Shown here: piece after piece, positions 27,077 to 34,878 of the stretch
How the letters are laid out: each line of letters opens with the position of its first letter
Position numbering within the stretch: the stretch's first letter is position 1
NCBI RefSeq assembly: GCF_001653335.1
Contig: NZ_CP015079.1
Span: 2,852,001 to 2,916,000 of the forward strand
Length of the DNA: 64,000 bases
Direction of reading: 5' to 3'
DNA from: Nocardioides dokdonensis FR1436
Lineage (GTDB): Bacteria > Actinomycetota > Actinomycetes > Propionibacteriales > Nocardioidaceae
Made by a program: the position numbers and the translations under genes
The notes under the pieces: generated by a model
The model's input: only the letters and a program-made list of their open reading frames with translations
Told to the model about the DNA's origin: nothing
Databases searched by the model: none

Positions 27077-27674
27077 CGGTGGTCCGGAACTCGTCGAAGG
27101 ACGCCTCGACCCAGGTCGGGTCGCCCGCGCCGGCAGAGAGCCCGAACAAGGCGGGCGCCTCGGGGGCCGCGTCGCGGACCGCAGGCAGGCACCGGTCCTG
27201 CTTCTTCAACGCCGGGTGCTCGTCGGCAGCGAACCCGATGGTGAGCCGGTAGTCACCCATGATGGCGTGGTCGGCACCGCACGCCTGGACGGTGTCGGCG
27301 ACGGCTTGCATCGACTTGAACCGCTCGGCCGTGTCGGGCTGCTCGTCCCAGCAGTCCGGGAGCGGCCACTCGATGCGGCGCGCGGTGTCTCGGATGGTGT
27401 ACCGGATGGTGGCGTCGTCGGCCCCGAAGGCGCAGTAGTGCTCTCGGATGGCGGCGACGTCGGCCTCGGTGGCATCACTGGCGTACAGGGTCACGTCGAG
27501 CATGCCCGAGTACGGGAGCAGGTTCTGCGCCGAGGTGACGACGGGGGTGACACCGTCGTACGGCTGCTCGGCCGACCACTCGGTGAAGGACACCTCCGCG
27601 GCGTCGCCCGCGTCGATGTCGCCGCACGACGAGACGGACAGCGCGAGGGCGACGAGCAGAACGGTGCGCAACAT
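27066..27674 (-). CDS. Predicted lipoprotein, function unknown
   Basis: ATG 27674 is chosen because it gives a clean lipoprotein signal peptide: MLRTVLLVALALSVSSCGDI, with lipobox SVSSC (Cys at residue 18). The upstream frame is open for 23 codons but lacks signal-peptide logic. The mature 185 residues contain four or more Cys (EHYCAF, PDCWDE, QACGAD, QDRCLP) that could form disulfides. I recognise no family. LspA at 6.9 kb would process it. Confidence 0.7.
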   Translation of the reverse strand: MLRTVLLVALALSVSSCGDIDAGDAAEVSFTEWSAEQPYDGVTPVVTSAQNLLPYSGMLDVTLYASDATEADVAAIREHYCAFGADDATIRYTIRDTARRIEWPLPDCWDEQPDTAERFKSMQAVADTVQACGADHAIMGDYRLTIGFAADEHPALKKQDRCLPAVRDAAPEAPALFGLSAGAGDPTWVEASFDEFRTTAAS

Positions 27675-27791
27675 GGCACCAGTCTTGCCGAGGGGTTCAC
27701 CCATCAGCAGCAATGGCCTCGCGAGCCGCCGCATGTCCGCCATGCATCCGGTTGCAGGCTCACCGCGGACCTGGCGGGACCGAGCTCGGCG

Positions 27792-28661
27792 TCAGGACCT
27801 TCGCGGCGCCCTGACGAAGTCGCGCAGCTGCGTGCCCGGGTCGTCCCAGGCGGCCCGGAAGCCGTGGTGCAGGGGCAGCAGGTCGACGTCGTCGGCCGGC
27901 ACCCAGCGGTGGCCGTCGGACTCGGCGAGGTCGCGGACGCGCAGGGTGCGGTCGGCGTGCCCCAGCAGCGTCTCGTAGGTCCAGCCGCCGCACGTGGCGA
28001 CGTACGAGCCGGAGAGGCGGACGCGGCGGGGGTCGATGCCGAGCTCCTCCTCGGCCTCGCGCAGGGCTGCGGTCTCGGCGCTCTCGCCCCGCTCCTTGGC
28101 GCCGCCGGGGATCGACCAGGTGCCGCCCTGGTGGGCCCAGTGCGCGCGCAGCTGCAGGAGGACGGCGCCCTCGGAGGCCACCAGCAGCCCGGCGGCGCCG
28201 CGGGGTCCCCAGTGGCGGTGACCCCTCGTGCAGGACGCCCAGCTCATGCCCTCATCTGCCGGATGGGCGGTGAGCTCGGCGGCCAGTGCGTCGGGGTCGG
28301 CGACGGTCAGGGTGACCCCGGGGTGCACGATCCGGCCGGTGGGGTCGATGCCCTTGACCGGCGTGGCCAGCTCGAAGCAGACGGCCGCGTCACCGTTGGT
28401 GGCGAAGGTGACGCCCTTGTCGGTGAAGGACAGGTGCGGCGGCCCGGCCGTCTTGAGGTAGGCGAACCCGCCGCTGCGGTGCACGGCGGTGATGTTGCGG
28501 ACCGGGGTGCGCAGCCGCCACGCCCCGAACCGGACCCGCACCTCGGGCGTCGGGGTGCCCGGTTCGTCGACCTCGACCCACGCGGTCCAGGGCGTGATCC
28601 CCAGCGCCAGGGCGGGCAGCCGGTAGGAGGTCGCGAACGCGAAGTCGTAGCGAGTGGCCAT
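27792..28661 (-). CDS. Nudix hydrolase with an unrecognised N-terminal beta-rich domain
   Basis: The 289-aa product starts at ATG 28661 (MATRYDFAFATSYRLPALAL). Residues 1-125 form a beta-rich domain that I do not recognise by name; its patterns include WVEVDEPGTPTPEVRVRFGAW and FAYLKTAGPPHLSFTDKGVTF. From about 155 a Nudix domain begins; its box is GGAKERGESAETAALREAEEELGI (positions about 180-203, matching Gx5Ex7REUxEExGU). Nudix enzymes hydrolyse nucleoside diphosphate-linked compounds; substrate unknown. The two domains may be a natural fusion. Confidence 0.8.
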   Translation of the reverse strand: MATRYDFAFATSYRLPALALGITPWTAWVEVDEPGTPTPEVRVRFGAWRLRTPVRNITAVHRSGGFAYLKTAGPPHLSFTDKGVTFATNGDAAVCFELATPVKGIDPTGRIVHPGVTLTVADPDALAAELTAHPADEGMSWASCTRGHRHWGPRGAAGLLVASEGAVLLQLRAHWAHQGGTWSIPGGAKERGESAETAALREAEEELGIDPRRVRLSGSYVATCGGWTYETLLGHADRTLRVRDLAESDGHRWVPADDVDLLPLHHGFRAAWDDPGTQLRDFVRAPRRS

Positions 28662-28752
28662 GGCGCCATCCCAGCAGTGCAGGTCCCGCACGGGCACGCC
28701 CGTGCGGGGGAGATCAGCGGCCGGCGGGTGGCACGAGCGCCGAGGTCCGTGG

Positions 28753-29376
28753 CTACCGGTCCTGCAGCGCCTCGAGCATGTCGGCGGAGGAGAGCACCGA
28801 CCCGGTCTGCAGGTACTCCATGCTCGCCAGCGCAGCGTCGTGCGCGGCCTGCTGCGACCCGCTGACGCAGTCCTCGAGCACGCGGCAGTGGTAGTCGCCC
28901 TGGTGGCCGTCGACGAAGGTGAAGTGGATGCAGACGTCGGTCAGCCCGCCGACCAGGATGAGCGTGCTCGCCCCCAGACCCTTGAGGAGGATCTCGAGGT
29001 CGGTGGCGTAGAAGGCCGAGTAGCGGCGCTTGTAGACGACGTAGTCGTCGTCGGTCATGCCGATGCCGACCCGCGGCAGGTGCGGCGACCCGGGTTCCTC
29101 GACGCAGTGCACGTCCTCCGACCCGTCCAGCTCGCGCCCGAAGTCGATCCCGCCCGGGCGGTGGACCTCGTGGACGACCACGATCGGGACGCCCAGGTCG
29201 CGGCCCTTCCTGACGAAGGCGGCGGCCTTCTCCATCCGGGCGCGGTTGTCGGGCATCGCGGGGATGCCGTGGCTGAACTCGCGGTCGCCGAAGTCGCTCT
29301 CGAAGATGTCGACCACGAGGATCACCGGTCTCCCGACGATCGTGGGTCTCGTGCCGGCGGTCAGGGGATGGGACAT
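28753..29376 (-). CDS. Cysteine hydrolase, isochorismatase-like family
   Basis: The 207-aa product starts at ATG 29376 (MSHPLTAGTRP). The Asp-Lys-Cys triad of the family is visible: the catalytic Asp in ILVVDIFESDFG, Lys in VVYKRRYSAFYATDL and Cys in GGLTDVCIHFTFVDG (about residue 150). Members hydrolyse isochorismate, nicotinamide, ureido compounds or other amides. Substrate cannot be read from the motifs. The gene diverges from the DinB-fold gene with 63 bases between. Confidence 0.88.
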   Translation of the reverse strand: MSHPLTAGTRPTIVGRPVILVVDIFESDFGDREFSHGIPAMPDNRARMEKAAAFVRKGRDLGVPIVVVHEVHRPGGIDFGRELDGSEDVHCVEEPGSPHLPRVGIGMTDDDYVVYKRRYSAFYATDLEILLKGLGASTLILVGGLTDVCIHFTFVDGHQGDYHCRVLEDCVSGSQQAAHDAALASMEYLQTGSVLSSADMLEALQDR

Positions 29377-29439
29377 GGTGCAGCCTCTCCTCGATGGGCC
29401 CCCGCGCACAAGTGCCTCCTGCCGGAGCCAGGTGCTTCA

Positions 29440-30045
29440 ATGAGCGGCATGAGCGAACCGCAGGACTGGGTGGCGCCGACGTGCGACGGGCTCGCGGACC
29501 TCCTCGAGGCCGCCGAGCTCGACGCGTGGGACTCGCCGTCGCTGTGCGAGGGGTGGCTGGTGCGCCACGTGGTCGCCCACATGACGATGCCGGCACGATT
29601 GACCCCGCAGCAGTTCGGGGCCGGGATGGCGGCTGCCGGCGGCGACTTCACCACCTTCTCCGACACCGTGGCCGCGCGCGACGCCGCACTGCCCGCCGGC
29701 GACCTCCTCGCCCAGCTCCGGTCGGCTGAGCTGCACGCCTGGCAGCCACCGGGCGGCGGTGGTGCCGGAGCGCTGAACCACGCCGTCATCCACTCCCTGG
29801 ACGTCACGGTCGCGCTCGACCGTCCCGCGGTCGCACCTCCCGAGGCGGTGAGGTCCGTCCTCGACCAGCTCACCGCCGCGCGTGGGGCCGTCTTCGGTCT
29901 CGACCTGGGCGACACCCGGCTGGAGGCCACCGACCTCGACTGGGGTTGGGGGAGCGGGCAGCTCGTGCAGTCCGACGGCGGGCGCCTGGTCGCGCTGCTG
30001 GGCGGACGGACGCTGCCCGACGGCCGGGTGCTCGCGCGCGGCTGA
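29440..30045 (+). CDS. DinB-like/maleylpyruvate isomerase family protein (mycothiol-dependent type)
   Basis: The 201-aa protein starts at ATG 29440, with a second ATG at 29449. It has the WLVRHVVAHMTMPARLTP segment of the actinobacterial maleylpyruvate isomerase N-terminal/DinB four-helix bundle, with a metal-type His pair (HVVAH) and a third His in HAVIHSLDVTVAL. The N-terminal part W-V-A-P-T-C-D-G-L-A-D-L-L is typical. Members often use mycothiol as cofactor, which fits an actinobacterium. The substrate is unknown. Confidence 0.75.
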   Translation: MSGMSEPQDWVAPTCDGLADLLEAAELDAWDSPSLCEGWLVRHVVAHMTMPARLTPQQFGAGMAAAGGDFTTFSDTVAARDAALPAGDLLAQLRSAELHAWQPPGGGGAGALNHAVIHSLDVTVALDRPAVAPPEAVRSVLDQLTAARGAVFGLDLGDTRLEATDLDWGWGSGQLVQSDGGRLVALLGGRTLPDGRVLARG

Positions 30046-30085
30046 CGCGTTCGAGTCGCGCCGCGGGCGTCGAGACGCCGGGCCG

Positions 30086-31288
30086 TCAGCGCAGCAGCAC
30101 GTCTGCCAGTGGACGCCGCGGGCTGGGCGGCAGCCGGTCCCGCGAGGTCTCCTGCCACCCGACCCGCACGAGGAGCTGCGGGCTCAGCACCGTGCCCAGC
30201 ACGTCCTGCTGCAGCGACCGCCGGATCTCAGGAGCCTCCACCACCTGGCTGAGAGGCACCAGGGACAGCAGCCCGCTGGTGGCCGTGAGCCAGATCCGAC
30301 TCAGGGTCTCGCCGGTGCGGAGGTGGTCGAGCACGTGGTCGGTCGTGGTGGCCAGCACCAGCACCCCGTCGGCCCGCTCGATGCCGCCGGGGTCGATGAC
30401 CGGTCGGTCGTCGAACCGTGTGGCGGGTCCCTCGAGGGCAGGCTCGGGCACCCCGTCGTCGCCGCCCCGGCCGGCCCAGCGCAGCTGCTCGTCCCTGAGC
30501 CCGGGGTCGCTCGCCTGCAACGCTCGGGCCCGCTCGACCAGCTCCTCCAGCCGGTGTCGCTGCTGGGGGTCGACGACCGGCACGACGAGGCATCCTTCGT
30601 GCGACCCGATGGAAGCCAGGAGGTCGAGGCGCTGCTCGGGCACCGGCCACGACGTGAACCGGCGGCGGTCGGTGCCGCGGGCTGCGATGGCCGCCAGGTC
30701 GCGCGCGCTCTCCTCCAGGTCCTTGCGGTGCCTCTCGTCGACCTGGGCGTCCGGGTCGTCCACCCGCAGGCCGGGCGCCACGGTGACCCGTGCCAGCAGC
30801 GTCGAACGAGGGCCCTCCGGCAACCGCTCCACGGTGCAGCGGTGGCCGAGCCCCCGTGCGGCCACCTGCAGGTGGTGCAGGGCCGCCCCGCAGCTGATCA
30901 GCATGGTGCGCCCGTCCGGGTCCGACGCGGGCAGCCGGCGCGAGGTGTCGGCGTACAGCTCGATGGTCGGCCCGGCCACCCGCCAGAGCCAGGGTTGGGT
31001 GTTGTGGACGCTGGGGGCACGGCAGGTCAGCTCGAGCAGTCGCCGGACCGGTGGATCGAGCTCGGCGCGTCCCGGCTCCTGCCGGCTCGCCAGGGTGCGC
31101 AGCACGTCGCTGCGACTCACCGTCCCGACCAGGTGCCCGTCCGTGTCCACGACCAGCAGGGCCGGCACGCCGATCGACGTCAGCAGGTCCGCGGCCGTGG
31201 CCAGGTCGGTCTCCGGACCGACGCTGACCGACCCGGCGTCGCCGCGGGTGGTGACGGGTGGGGTGGTCATGAGCTCAGCGACGTGCAT
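30086..31288 (-). CDS. CBS-domain protein fused to an Acg-like nitroreductase
   Basis: The 400-aa product starts at ATG 31288 (MHVAELMTTPPV). Residues 1-75 contain a CBS-type module (VGPETDLATAADLLTSIGVPALLVVDTDGHLVGTVSRSDVL), which may bind adenine nucleotides. Residues about 80-400 are nitroreductase-like with SVHNTQPWLWRVAG near the start and ISCGAALHHLQVAARGLG, matching the Acg family (Rv2032 in M. tuberculosis, DosR regulon), which binds flavin and is enzymatically poor. The USP gene upstream overlaps its start by 14 bases, so the two are one operon. A hypoxia role is inferred from these relatives. Confidence 0.78.
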   Translation of the reverse strand: MHVAELMTTPPVTTRGDAGSVSVGPETDLATAADLLTSIGVPALLVVDTDGHLVGTVSRSDVLRTLASRQEPGRAELDPPVRRLLELTCRAPSVHNTQPWLWRVAGPTIELYADTSRRLPASDPDGRTMLISCGAALHHLQVAARGLGHRCTVERLPEGPRSTLLARVTVAPGLRVDDPDAQVDERHRKDLEESARDLAAIAARGTDRRRFTSWPVPEQRLDLLASIGSHEGCLVVPVVDPQQRHRLEELVERARALQASDPGLRDEQLRWAGRGGDDGVPEPALEGPATRFDDRPVIDPGGIERADGVLVLATTTDHVLDHLRTGETLSRIWLTATSGLLSLVPLSQVVEAPEIRRSLQQDVLGTVLSPQLLVRVGWQETSRDRLPPSPRRPLADVLLR

Positions 31289-32150
31289 GGTCGGCTCCTC
31301 GTCGGCGTGGGTCCTCGGTCGGTCCGGGACTGCCCAGAAGCACGGGGCAGGCCGCTCGGGACAGCACCGCCAGCGCCACCGGTCCCAGGTACGTCGGGTG
31401 GTCGTCGCCGCGCCGCCGCCGCCCGAGCACGAGGAGGTCGGTGCTGGCAGCCACCTCCAGCAGCTGCGAGGCCGGGTGGCCCGCCCCCATCGTGATCTCG
31501 ACGTCGCACGCGTCGCCGCCACAGTCGGCAAGCACCGCTCGCGCCCGGCGACGAAGGTCGTCGGTCCCCTCGCCCCGGTCGGGCGCCAGCGAGCCGGGTC
31601 GGTAGACCAGCACCCGCAGCACGGCGCGCTCGAGGCGAGCCCGACGCACGGCCTCGGTCAGGGAGCGACGGTCCGGCCGTTCCTGGTCCAGGCCCACGCC
31701 CACCACTCCATGCTCCGCCGCTCGCCACGACGGAGGTACGACGCAGACGGGGGCGGGGGTGCGGGCGGCCAGCTCCGCCGAGATCGAGGCCGTGGAGTGC
31801 CACGAGGTGCTCCCGCGCCGTCCCGTCACCACCAGGCGCGCGTCGTGGGCGGCGTCCAGCAGGACCTGGGCAGGGTCGCCCACCACCAGGTCCGCCTCCA
31901 CCGTCACCCGGTCACCGGACTCGTGCCGGCAGACGTCCGCCGCGGTGCGCAGGGCCGCCCGCCCCGGCTCCAGGGCCAGGTCGTGGGGTGCGACGTGCAG
32001 CAGGCGCACGGTGGTGCCGCTGCGACGTGCCTCGTGGGCCGCCCAGCGCGCCGCGGGGCCCGGGTCCGAGCCCCCGACGGCGACGAGGACGTGCGCGCGG
32101 GCCGAGGTGGGGGGCTGGACCGGGGTGGTCGAGGGCGGGAACGTCGCCAT
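31275..32150 (-). CDS. Tandem universal stress protein
   Basis: The 291-aa protein carries two USP domains (about 18-145 and 150-275). The first begins HVLVAVGGSDPGPAARWAAHEARRSGTTVRLLHV, the second GVVGVGLDQERPDRRSLTEAV. The ATP-binding G-x2-G-x9-G(S/T) motif is degenerate in both (VVTGRRGSTSW, VLGRRRRGDD). The start is ATG 32150. A DosR-box-like sequence lies 36 bases upstream. It is cotranscribed with the CBS-nitroreductase gene downstream. Confidence 0.85.
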   Translation of the reverse strand: MATFPPSTTPVQPPTSARAHVLVAVGGSDPGPAARWAAHEARRSGTTVRLLHVAPHDLALEPGRAALRTAADVCRHESGDRVTVEADLVVGDPAQVLLDAAHDARLVVTGRRGSTSWHSTASISAELAARTPAPVCVVPPSWRAAEHGVVGVGLDQERPDRRSLTEAVRRARLERAVLRVLVYRPGSLAPDRGEGTDDLRRRARAVLADCGGDACDVEITMGAGHPASQLLEVAASTDLLVLGRRRRGDDHPTYLGPVALAVLSRAACPVLLGSPGPTEDPRRRGADHARR

Positions 32151-32185
32151 CCCGCAACTGTGGCGCGACGAGCCCGAGGTGGGCA

Positions 32186-32199
32186 GGGCCTTTGGTCTC
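32186..32199 (-). promoter_or_regulatory. DosR/DevR-box-like site upstream of the USP gene
   Basis: GGGCCTTTGGTCTC matches the mycobacterial DosR consensus GGGACTTTNGTCCC at 11 of the 13 defined positions. It lies 36 bases upstream of the USP start and 18 bases before the end of the aldolase gene. The match was made by eye against a remembered consensus. Confidence 0.5.
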
Positions 32200-32216
32200 C
32201 GGCCGGGGGCCGGAGG

Positions 32217-33299
32217 TCACCCGCCGGCCCCGGGGCCGAGGGGCTCCGGCACGGCCGGCTCCTCGGTGCGCTCGTAGCACCCGCGCCGGGCGGCGCCGGT
32301 GAGCCGCGCGCGCTCCGCGAGCACGGCCTGCGCCGGTGCCACGTTCTCGGGCTCGCCCCGCCAGGCGTCGAGCACCGGGGCCTGGAGGGCACGCCCGAAG
32401 GAGAAGCTCAGCTGCCACGGCTGGTGCACGCCGAGTCGGTTGAGGGCGTCGAGGCGGGCCGTCGCCTGCTGCGGGCTCTGGCCGCCGGAGAGGAAGACGA
32501 CGCCCGGGACCGAGGCGGGGACGGTGTCCCGCAGCACCGCGATCGTGCGGGCCGCCACCTCGTCGTCACTGACCTGCTCGGCCTCCGGCGAGGTCGTGCC
32601 GGGCAGGACCATGCTGGGCTTGAGCAGGGTCGACGCCAGGTCCACGTGCTGCCGGGCCAGCTCGGCGTAGACCTGCCGCAGCACCTGTCTCGTGACCTCG
32701 GCGCAGCGCTCCGTGCCGTGCGAACCGTCCATCAGGACCTCGGGCTCGACGATCGGGACCAGCCCGGCGTCCTGGGCCAGGGCCGCGTAGCGGGCGAGGG
32801 CGTGGGCGTTCGCCTCGACGCACGCGCTCGAGGGCAGCAGAGGACCGACACGCAGCACCGCCCGCCACTTGGCGAAGCGGGCGCCGAGAGCGGCGTACTC
32901 CGCGAAGCGCTCCCGCAGCCCGTCGAGGCCCTGGGTCACCAGCTCGCCCGGCGCCCCGGCGAGCGGGACGGTGCCCGCGTCGACCTTGATGCCCGGCAGG
33001 ATGCCGGCCCCGGCCAGGATCTCGGGCAGGAAGGCCCCGGTGCTCGAGCGCTGCCGCATCGTCTCGTCGAACAGGATGACGCCGCTGACCGTGTCGGCGA
33101 GGCCCGGCGTGGTGAACAGCAGCTCGCGGTAGCTCCGCCGGGTGTCCTCCGTGGACTCCACGCCGATCCGTGCGAGGCGCTTGACCATGGTGGGCAGGCT
33201 CTCGTCCGCGGCCAGGATCCCCTTGCCCGGGGCGACCAGCGCCTGGGCCGTGCCGGACAAGGTGCTGGCCGGGGTGGTGGACGGGGTGGAGGTGGCCAT
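32217..33299 (-). CDS. Fructose-bisphosphate aldolase, class I
   Basis: The product has 360 aa; ATG 33299 gives MATSTPSTTPASTLSGTAQALVAPGKGILAADES, the normal class I start, although the frame is open further up. The Schiff-base lysine is in STLLKPSMVLPGT (about 230), with ARFAKWRAVLRVG, VPIVEPEVLMDG and VVFLSGGQS also matching. It cleaves fructose-1,6-bisphosphate in glycolysis or gluconeogenesis without metal. The USP-nitroreductase pair is downstream on the same strand after 66 bases, and a DosR-like site lies upstream, so the three may share control. Confidence 0.92.
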   Translation of the reverse strand: MATSTPSTTPASTLSGTAQALVAPGKGILAADESLPTMVKRLARIGVESTEDTRRSYRELLFTTPGLADTVSGVILFDETMRQRSSTGAFLPEILAGAGILPGIKVDAGTVPLAGAPGELVTQGLDGLRERFAEYAALGARFAKWRAVLRVGPLLPSSACVEANAHALARYAALAQDAGLVPIVEPEVLMDGSHGTERCAEVTRQVLRQVYAELARQHVDLASTLLKPSMVLPGTTSPEAEQVSDDEVAARTIAVLRDTVPASVPGVVFLSGGQSPQQATARLDALNRLGVHQPWQLSFSFGRALQAPVLDAWRGEPENVAPAQAVLAERARLTGAARRGCYERTEEPAVPEPLGPGAGG

Positions 33300-33366
33300 G
33301 GGTGCTCCCGGCGCGGTCGTCGGACGTGGGTCCGTCCAGCCTGCGGCGCACGGCACGCGGCGTACA

Positions 33367-33380
33367 TGGCCCTTCGTCCC
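33367..33380 (-). promoter_or_regulatory. Second DosR-box-like site, upstream of the aldolase gene
   Basis: TGGCCCTTCGTCCC (plus strand) matches the GGGACTTTNGTCCC consensus at 10 of 13 defined positions, with the GTCCC half intact. It lies about 68 bases ahead of the aldolase start. It is a weaker match than the site at 32,186. Confidence 0.4.
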
Positions 33381-33456
33381 GGTCGGCCGGATCGTTCGAC
33401 CCTGCCCGCACGACCCCGGACGGGTTCTGGTGGCACGTCCTGGCCGCCCAGCCGGG

Positions 33457-33483
33457 TGCGAACGGGCTGGCCTGTAGGCCGGG
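33457..33483. repeat. attL: 27-bp direct repeat of the rnpB 3' end
   Basis: The 27 bases starting TGCGAACGGGCTGGCCTGTA are identical to 49907-49933, while the flanking bases on both sides differ. This copy is detached from the rest of rnpB and marks the left island boundary. Confidence 0.9.
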
Positions 33484-33533
33484 GCCGGTTTTCGCATGAT
33501 TTGTCGTCGATGGGAAGCGACGGAAAATGCCGT

Positions 33534-33549
33534 CTGACCTGCGGAAACG
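33534..33549. repeat. Terminal inverted repeat, left (16 bp)
   Basis: CTGACCTGCGGAAACG is the exact reverse complement of 49882-49897. The copies lie 50 and 9 bases inside the direct repeats. They may be recombinase or accessory-factor binding sites. Confidence 0.7.
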
Positions 33550-33592
33550 CTGATCTGGAGTGACTGTCCGGAACGGACGTTTATGAGCTTCT

Positions 33593-33611
33593 TGCGGACT
33601 CTGTGCGGACT
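33593..33611. repeat. Paired TGCGGACT motif, left
   Basis: TGCGGACT, three bases, TGCGGACT. The same pair with the same 11-base period and same orientation occurs at 49845-49863. Such paired direct repeats resemble arm-type integrase sites. Confidence 0.7.
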
Positions 33612-33614
33612 GAA

Positions 33615-34256
33615 TCAGGGCGTATCGGCCTCGGCCACGTACGCATAGTGGTCCGATAGGCGACCCTCCGCGAGGAGCGCCGAGTGGTGCTCGACGCGTG
33701 CGCTCCACCCCGTCGGAACTGCGATGTGGTCGATCGAGAGTAGCCCGTCGATCTGATGCCGCGCGTCGGTCGTCGCGGCGCTCAGGCCGAGCTCGGCGAG
33801 CGACTTCAGAAGGTGGTCGCGCCCAGCCTTCGAGCTGGCGTACTCGCGACCTTCCAGGGCGTGGTTCCAGTCGCCGCCCCAGACGGTGGGCGCGGCTGCC
33901 GCGATCACGTCGACCGCGTTGATGGTCCGCTCGACGGTGTTCGTCCCCACCCACGGCTCGCGCGAGCCGCAGGATTTCCAGGGCAGGATCGAGGAGCAAA
34001 CGCGCTGCCCCAGGACCTCAGCCATCGCGGACGCTCCGTACGGATCGGCGAGGGGTGTCAGCGGGTGTCTCGACCAGATGCCCGCCCAGTAGCGCCTCCG
34101 GGCCATCTGCGCTCTGGTCACATGCCCGACCATGCCGGGCAGCTCGACGCGGTCCGAGACCTCGGTCAGCAGGAGAACGTCACACTGCAGCTCCTCGAGG
34201 AAGCCGCGATGGTCGTTGCTCCACCGGCCAGCGAGGTTCCAGGTTCCGATCCGCAC
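33615..34256 (-). CDS. Endonuclease/exonuclease/phosphatase (EEP) family protein
   Basis: The 213-aa product (ATG 34256) has the EEP fold motifs in order: RIGTWNLAGRW (metal-binding Asn), LLLTEVSDRV (Glu), WGGDWNHALEG (Asp and Asn), LLSIDHIAVP and LSDHYAYVAEA (the terminal Asp-His pair). It is short for the family but keeps each catalytic motif, so a metal-dependent nuclease or phosphodiesterase is expected. It is the first gene inside the left island end, and its stop lies 4 bases from the TGCGGACT pair. A role in defence is inferred from neighbours only. Confidence 0.82.
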   Translation of the reverse strand: MRIGTWNLAGRWSNDHRGFLEELQCDVLLLTEVSDRVELPGMVGHVTRAQMARRRYWAGIWSRHPLTPLADPYGASAMAEVLGQRVCSSILPWKSCGSREPWVGTNTVERTINAVDVIAAAAPTVWGGDWNHALEGREYASSKAGRDHLLKSLAELGLSAATTDARHQIDGLLSIDHIAVPTGWSARVEHHSALLAEGRLSDHYAYVAEADTP

Positions 34257-34313
34257 GGGAGCAGCCTGCCGGCTTTGGATGCGACGTACACCCCGAACGC
34301 GTTGATGCCTCGG

Positions 34314-34763
34314 CTAACGGTTGAACGTGTTCGCGCCCGACGAAGGACAGCGGACGGCATCGATGATTCGAGCTACGACCGCTTCGGGGTCTTCGTGCTC
34401 CCAGGCCCTCAACGGAAGCCAGCCAGCGTCCGCTAGTCGCTTGTTCGTCTCGTCGTCGCGCTCACGGTTTCTCGCGATCTTCGTCCTCCAGTAAGTCGCG
34501 TTGGTCTGGGCAACCGTTCCATGCTCAGGACAGCCGTGCCAGTAGCAGCCGTCGACCAAGACGGCGACCTTGGCCGTGGCGAATACCAGGTCGGCGCGCC
34601 GGTTCAACGCGGGAAGCGGCTTGGTGTCGACCTGGTAGCGGAGGCCTTGAGCATGTACGAGGCGACGGACGGTCATCTCGGGAGATGTGTCGCGACGGCG
34701 GTTGGCCTGCATGACGGCCCGCGAAGCTGCGCTTGATGCCCGTGACTCGTATGCCGCCGCCAT
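34314..34763 (-). CDS. vsr: Very short patch repair endonuclease (Vsr)
   Basis: Vsr nicks DNA at T:G mismatches arising from deaminated 5-methylcytosine and accompanies cytosine methyltransferases. ATG 34763 gives 149 aa; the frame extends 34 codons further, with no similarity. Family motifs are SPEMTVRRLVHAQGLRYQVD, RADLVFATAKVAVLVDGCYWHGCPEHG (catalytic Asp, zinc-binding Cys and His) and YWRTKIARNRERD. The gene diverges from the methyltransferase gene (116 bases), the usual arrangement of M and V genes. Confidence 0.94.
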   Translation of the reverse strand: MAAAYESRASSAASRAVMQANRRRDTSPEMTVRRLVHAQGLRYQVDTKPLPALNRRADLVFATAKVAVLVDGCYWHGCPEHGTVAQTNATYWRTKIARNRERDDETNKRLADAGWLPLRAWEHEDPEAVVARIIDAVRCPSSGANTFNR

Positions 34764-34866
34764 GAGTCGACTCTGCCACGAAGGCGCAGCCGGCGCCGCG
34801 ACACCGCCACGTCGACCGAACGCACGTTCGACGGCGTGCCGTCGAGATGCAGGGGGAGGCGACACC

Positions 34867-34872
34867 TAGGCT
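34867..34872 (+). promoter_or_regulatory. -10-like TAGGCT for the methyltransferase gene
   Basis: TAGGCT lies six bases before ATG 34879, matching the spacing seen for several other genes in the window and suggesting a leaderless transcript. Confidence 0.5.
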
Positions 34873-34878
34873 GTGCCC

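Noticed and set aside
29946..33563. A 1205-aa plus-strand open frame
   Set aside because: It is antisense to the nitroreductase, USP and aldolase genes, all with clear motifs.
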